Shown: positions 60,858-64,000 of the stretch, piece after piece
Numbering within the stretch: the first letter of the stretch is position 1
Layout of the letters: every line of letters starts with the position of its first letter
DNA from: Streptosporangium sp. NBC_01495
GTDB lineage: Bacteria > Actinomycetota > Actinomycetes > Streptosporangiales > Streptosporangiaceae
Length of the DNA stretch: 64,000 bases
Direction: 5' to 3'
Assembly (NCBI RefSeq): GCF_036250735.1
Contig: NZ_CP109430.1
Location: 6,882,001 to 6,946,000 of the forward strand
Position numbers and translations under genes: made by a program
The notes under the pieces: model-generated
The model's input: the letters and a program-made list of their open reading frames with translations, nothing else
Told to the model about the DNA's origin: nothing
Databases searched by the model: none

Positions 60858-63386
60858 ATGGGGAAGCACTTGTACGGCATATGGGGAAAAGGTAGAAAGA
60901 CCGGCCGGTTCGGATTGCTGGCCGTCTCCTTGGGCGTGGCGACGCTCGCGAGCATGCTGAGCGGGTTGCCCGTCCAGCCCGCACGGGCGGATCCAATCGG
61001 ATCGCCCGTGTACCGAGCGCTCTCCGGTGTCGGGTCGGCGACGACGCAGGACTTGATGGACGCGTTGTCGGATGTGGTGACGGTGAACGGGCAGAAGGTG
61101 CTGGCCTCGTACAAGACGGACCCGGGCGCGTCACGCACGATCACGACCAAGAACCCCGCGACGCATCCGGACTGCACGCTGAACCGCCCGGCGGGGGACG
61201 CCGGCGGGCAGAGTGCCCTGGGGTACTCGATAGGGGTGCAGGACGGGTGTCTGGATTTCGCCCGGCTGGCGGGCGAGCCGATCAAGCAGTCGATCTCCCC
61301 GATCGCCAATGTGACCTACCGGCCGTACGCGCTGGACGGGATCACATTCGTGACGAACCGCAGGACCGCCTTGCTCGGGAAGAGTCTGGATTTCCTGCGT
61401 GACGTTTTCACATGTGGTGCCAGTGCGACTACATGGCATCCTCTTCTGCCGGCATCGGGGTCGCAACTGCGCAGTGAGTGGCTGGCGGCTCTCGATATCA
61501 GAGAGGAGGACGTAAGCGGCGGGAAGTACCCGTGCGTCAGGGACACCATCGCGGGCGTGCCGAACCGCGAGAACGACGTCTCGCTCGTGGCGGCGGACCA
61601 GGCCGCGATCATGCCGATCTCGATCGGGCAGTTCGTGGCGCACGGGTGGCCTGACATCCGGATGGGGAAGATCCAGCCAAACGGGGGACCTCCCGTACTG
61701 CCCAACAACGCGGCATTCTCTACGGCGTTCCCCAACGGGGTCAGCTACACCACCCACGCCTCCTCGAACCTTCCGGACATGACCTCCGGTGAGTTGAAGG
61801 ACCTTTACCAGTGCCGGATCACGAAGGTCCGCGGAATCCCGGCGACGCCGCTGCTGCCAATGGCGAGCTGGGTACGATCGGCGTGGCTGAAGAGAGTGGA
61901 CATCACCGAGGCCGACATAACCACAGGTCTGTATCCGTGTATCCGCACCACCCTGAGTGACGGTTCCCCGATCCCGGTCGATGACGGGCAGCCGCTGTAC
62001 GACGAGCCGTCACAGGGGTCGAGCTACGTCATCCCCCACTCCATCGACGCCTACATCCATCAGATGATCGGGTACAGCGGGGTGGCCGCGGACAAGCGCT
62101 ACGGACGCGTGCTGGGCGGGATCGCCCAGGACGGCAAGGTGGTGAAACGGCCGTTCGTGCTCAACTCGAACTACAGCCAGCCGCTGGTGCGCCGGTTGTA
62201 CAACGTGATCCCCGTAGACAAGCAGCGGACCAGCCCGTGGCGGGAGGTCTTCACCGGCGCCACCTCGCTGATCTGCCAGAACGCCGCGATCATCGAGACC
62301 TACGGCTTCGTCCCTCTGGGCCCGGACAGCTGCGGTGGCGGTGACCAGGAACTTGTCGACCCCGCATCGCCCAGCTACCAGATCCGCAACATCAAGAGCG
62401 GCAAATGCGTGGCGATCGACGGTGCCAGCACCGCCGACGCCGCCCGTGCCGTGCAGCAGACCTGTGGCAGCGGTCCCGAACAGCGGTGGACCTGGCACGG
62501 GACCACAGTGCGGCAGCTCAAGAACACCCGCAGCGGCAAGTGCCTGGCGATCCGCAACGGCAGCATCACCAATGGTGCGCAGGCCATCCAGATGACCTGC
62601 GGGTCCGGCACCGAGCAGCAGTGGATCCTGCAGGCCGACCCGGCGGGCTCGGAGAGCCACCTCATGAACACCAAGAGCTCCCTGCTCCTGTCCGTTTCCG
62701 GCGGCGGCAGCACCGCCAACGGCGCCCAGCTGGTCCAGTGGACGGCCGACAACAGCCCTGAAAAAGACTGGACCCTGCAGACCGCCACCACCGTCTCACC
62801 GGGAGTGGACACGCTGATGGACACCACGACCTTGACGGCCACCACATCCTCGGCCACCGTGACAGGCGCCACGGCGATCCCGGCCCCGGTGGGGAAGGCG
62901 GCGATCGCGGCGGCGGCGGTGAACCAGTGGGTCACGGTGATCTATCCGAAGCGGTTGGTCGACATCCGCAACGGCAGATGCAGATTCCAGGGGTACTGGA
63001 GCCAGAAAGGCGCCAGGCCCGGCAGCGAGCCCATCGGTGGCTCCTTCTTTGAGACCCGCGGATATCTTGTCGGCCCCAAGTGCGCGGTGTCGATGCACTT
63101 GCAGGTCATCAACTACAAGAGGAAGAACGTGGGGATATTCGTCGCTGATCATTACGTTGACGCCGGCAAGCCCTCAAGCCCCGGTAAGAACGAGCGCTGG
63201 ATGTTCTGGGGACCCCTCGGCGGCGGGTCCTACCAGCTGAAAATCGGTAACGTACCTTATCTCCTCAGTTACACCCTGAAGGACCTGACCACCGGTGGTG
63301 TCGCCTCGGTCGGGCAGATCTGGGGACCGAAGGCGAACTGGTGTGACGGCTGGCCCGGACCGGGCGCCTGCCCCACCACAACCTGA
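60858..63386 (+). CDS. Secreted PBP-like and ricin B lectin multidomain protein
   Basis: An 842-residue extracellular protein with a signal peptide (about 1-40, LLAVSLGVATLASMLSGLPV). Residues about 45-470 resemble a periplasmic phosphate-binding-like fold: YRALSGVGSATTQDLMDAL, ALDGITFVTNR. It also contains two similar modules, DVFTCGAS...PLLPASGSQLRSEWL and DLYQCRIT...PLLPMASWVRSAWL. Residues about 490-640 form a ricin B trefoil with three repeats (KCVAIDGAS...PEQRWTW, KCLAIRNGS...EQQWIL, LLLSVSGGGS...PEKDWTL). The last 150 residues (from VNQWVTVIYPKRLVDI) are an unrecognised Cys-containing beta domain. No transporter genes are nearby, so it is probably not an ABC component. ATG at 60858 has GGGGGAT upstream. 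Confidence 0.75.
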   Translation: MGKHLYGIWGKGRKTGRFGLLAVSLGVATLASMLSGLPVQPARADPIGSPVYRALSGVGSATTQDLMDALSDVVTVNGQKVLASYKTDPGASRTITTKNPATHPDCTLNRPAGDAGGQSALGYSIGVQDGCLDFARLAGEPIKQSISPIANVTYRPYALDGITFVTNRRTALLGKSLDFLRDVFTCGASATTWHPLLPASGSQLRSEWLAALDIREEDVSGGKYPCVRDTIAGVPNRENDVSLVAADQAAIMPISIGQFVAHGWPDIRMGKIQPNGGPPVLPNNAAFSTAFPNGVSYTTHASSNLPDMTSGELKDLYQCRITKVRGIPATPLLPMASWVRSAWLKRVDITEADITTGLYPCIRTTLSDGSPIPVDDGQPLYDEPSQGSSYVIPHSIDAYIHQMIGYSGVAADKRYGRVLGGIAQDGKVVKRPFVLNSNYSQPLVRRLYNVIPVDKQRTSPWREVFTGATSLICQNAAIIETYGFVPLGPDSCGGGDQELVDPASPSYQIRNIKSGKCVAIDGASTADAARAVQQTCGSGPEQRWTWHGTTVRQLKNTRSGKCLAIRNGSITNGAQAIQMTCGSGTEQQWILQADPAGSESHLMNTKSSLLLSVSGGGSTANGAQLVQWTADNSPEKDWTLQTATTVSPGVDTLMDTTTLTATTSSATVTGATAIPAPVGKAAIAAAAVNQWVTVIYPKRLVDIRNGRCRFQGYWSQKGARPGSEPIGGSFFETRGYLVGPKCAVSMHLQVINYKRKNVGIFVADHYVDAGKPSSPGKNERWMFWGPLGGGSYQLKIGNVPYLLSYTLKDLTTGGVASVGQIWGPKANWCDGWPGPGACPTTT

Positions 63387-63427
63387 CCGCCGGGCCTCGA
63401 TGGACGACCTGGTCACCGCCGGCGGGG

Positions 63428-63790
63428 ATGCCCCGCCGGCGGACGGCCGCGCGGCTCTCCCTCGGGCACCTCGGGCCACACCGTGTCGGCCCGCACGGCT
63501 CCGCCGAACCCGCCTTCTTCGCCTGCCCGGACAACACCGCCCACATGGCCCTCGAACGTCCCGGCCCCGACCTCGCCCTGCCTGGCCTGCACATCGCCGA
63601 GGTGGTCGCCGACCAGGCCGCCCGTGACGGCCGCACCCGCGTCGCCGTGCTCGGCACCGGATACACGATGAACGGCCCGATCTACCCTCGCGCGCTCGCG
63701 GCCCGCGGGATCGCGGCGGAAGTGCCGGACCTGGACGACCGGGAGGTGGTCAACCGGATCATCTTCGAGGAGCTCGTCAACGGGTCATGA
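63428..63790 (+). pseudogene. Truncated aspartate/glutamate racemase-family remnant
   Basis: The readable part (FFACPDNTAHMALE, LPGLHIAEVVADQAARDG, RVAVLGTGYTMNGPIYPRAL, EVPDLDDREVVNRIIFEEL) matches the middle of amino-acid racemases of the Asp/Glu/hydantoin family. The N-terminal half (including the first catalytic Cys region) is missing or out of frame, and the protein ends at ELVNGS, before the second catalytic Cys motif (usually GCTE). It is broken at both ends, so it is most likely a pseudogene or rearrangement remnant. The start cannot be fixed. Confidence 0.65.
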
Positions 63791-64000
63791 GGTCGGGCGC
63801 GGCACCCGAACCACATCTAGTTAGTGCTCCACTTGCCGAGCGAACAGCTTCTCAAGCTGTGAAATTATGCCATTCATCTTCGCAGGCACGCTGCGTGCCC
63901 TTTACCTGGCAACCCCGTACCCTGACTGGCGCGCCTTCGGGAAGATCGCCAGTCGCCCAGGGCGAGCAGTACGGACTGGCGTGACCCCGGGTAGTGGCGA
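63791..64000. other. Unassigned end region
   Basis: The last 210 nt are somewhat less GC-rich than the rest. Short dyads are visible (e.g. AGGCACGC-TGCGTGCC near 63881). No gene, tRNA or insertion-sequence end could be assigned. The change in base composition next to a broken gene suggests a rearrangement or element boundary just outside. Confidence 0.3.

Noticed and set aside
63830..63905. tRNA-like anticodon arm (ACAGC-TTCTCAA-GCTGT)
   Set aside because: A plausible 5-bp anticodon stem and loop, but no matching T-arm, D-arm or acceptor stem around it.

Overview
The window is a chromosomal segment of a very GC-rich filamentous actinomycete. A BldD regulator with the c-di-GMP motif, a SpoIIE-type phosphatase, GTG/TTG starts and many 4-nt stop/start overlaps support this. 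A pyrophosphate-type phosphofructokinase and the block HEPN protein - GNAT - metF - prenyl synthase - Rv2175c-like - PASTA kinase - DAHP synthase (shared order with Mycobacterium and Streptomyces) point to Actinomycetota. My guess is the Streptosporangiales; the family is inferred, not shown.

Layout. 1-5800: pyrimidine operon on the minus strand (pyrR-pyrB-pyrC-carA-carB, carB cut by the window edge) with a PyrR-binding RNA hairpin over the pyrR ribosome-binding site. 6000-9700: solitary arginine deiminase, bldD and a SpoIIE-type phosphatase. 9850-17900: SAV_6107-type HEPN gene behind a promoter with two LexA-like boxes, an L,D-transpeptidase, a YbaK deacylase, a GNAT enzyme, metF, a polyprenyl synthase, thiE, an Rv2175c-like DNA-binding protein and a flavoprotein reductase. 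18000-22500: TPP riboswitch, thiO-thiS-thiG, PASTA kinase. 22500-31400: one minus-strand purine-degradation operon (uraD, uraH, uricase, two xanthine dehydrogenase subunits, 8-oxoguanine/guanine-type deaminase, glycerate kinase, allantoinase, allantoicase). 31800-41100: endonuclease IV, a LytS/LytTR pair, a sulfite-oxidase-like molybdoenzyme, an aromatic-amino-acid attenuator and DAHP synthase, thiI, and a NarL/MacS two-component pair. 41100-48800: MHYT protein, PPi-type PFK with a DasR-like site, beta-propeller lactonase, MarR-GNAT fusion, MMPL transporter with divergent TetR. 48900-52800: sulfonate monooxygenase and ABC transporter. 53000-64000: sigma factor with partner, PhoX-like protein, a 1169-aa pseudo-caspase/KAP NTPase, two divergent ricin-lectin secreted proteins and a racemase remnant.

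The most unusual points are: (i) the degenerate caspase-like domain fused to a membrane KAP NTPase; (ii) a 47-nt repeat array that reads as a relay of tiny overlapping ORFs between a xanthine dehydrogenase subunit and the deaminase, at a place where the missing molybdenum subunit might be expected; (iii) a more general habit of filling operon junctions with repeats or short ORFs that keep stop/start overlap (pyrC-carA, uraD-uraH, deaminase-glycerate kinase, thiO-thiS, ssuA-ssuB); (iv) LexA-like control of a HEPN gene; and (v) a DasR-like operator upstream of a PPi-type phosphofructokinase.

Regulation visible in the DNA includes PyrR translational control, a TPP riboswitch, Phe/Trp/Tyr attenuation, a LexA-like promoter, a dre-like site, and operator palindromes at the MarR-GNAT, TetR/MMPL and sulfonate genes. 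No tRNA, rRNA, CRISPR array, insertion sequence or integrase was found.
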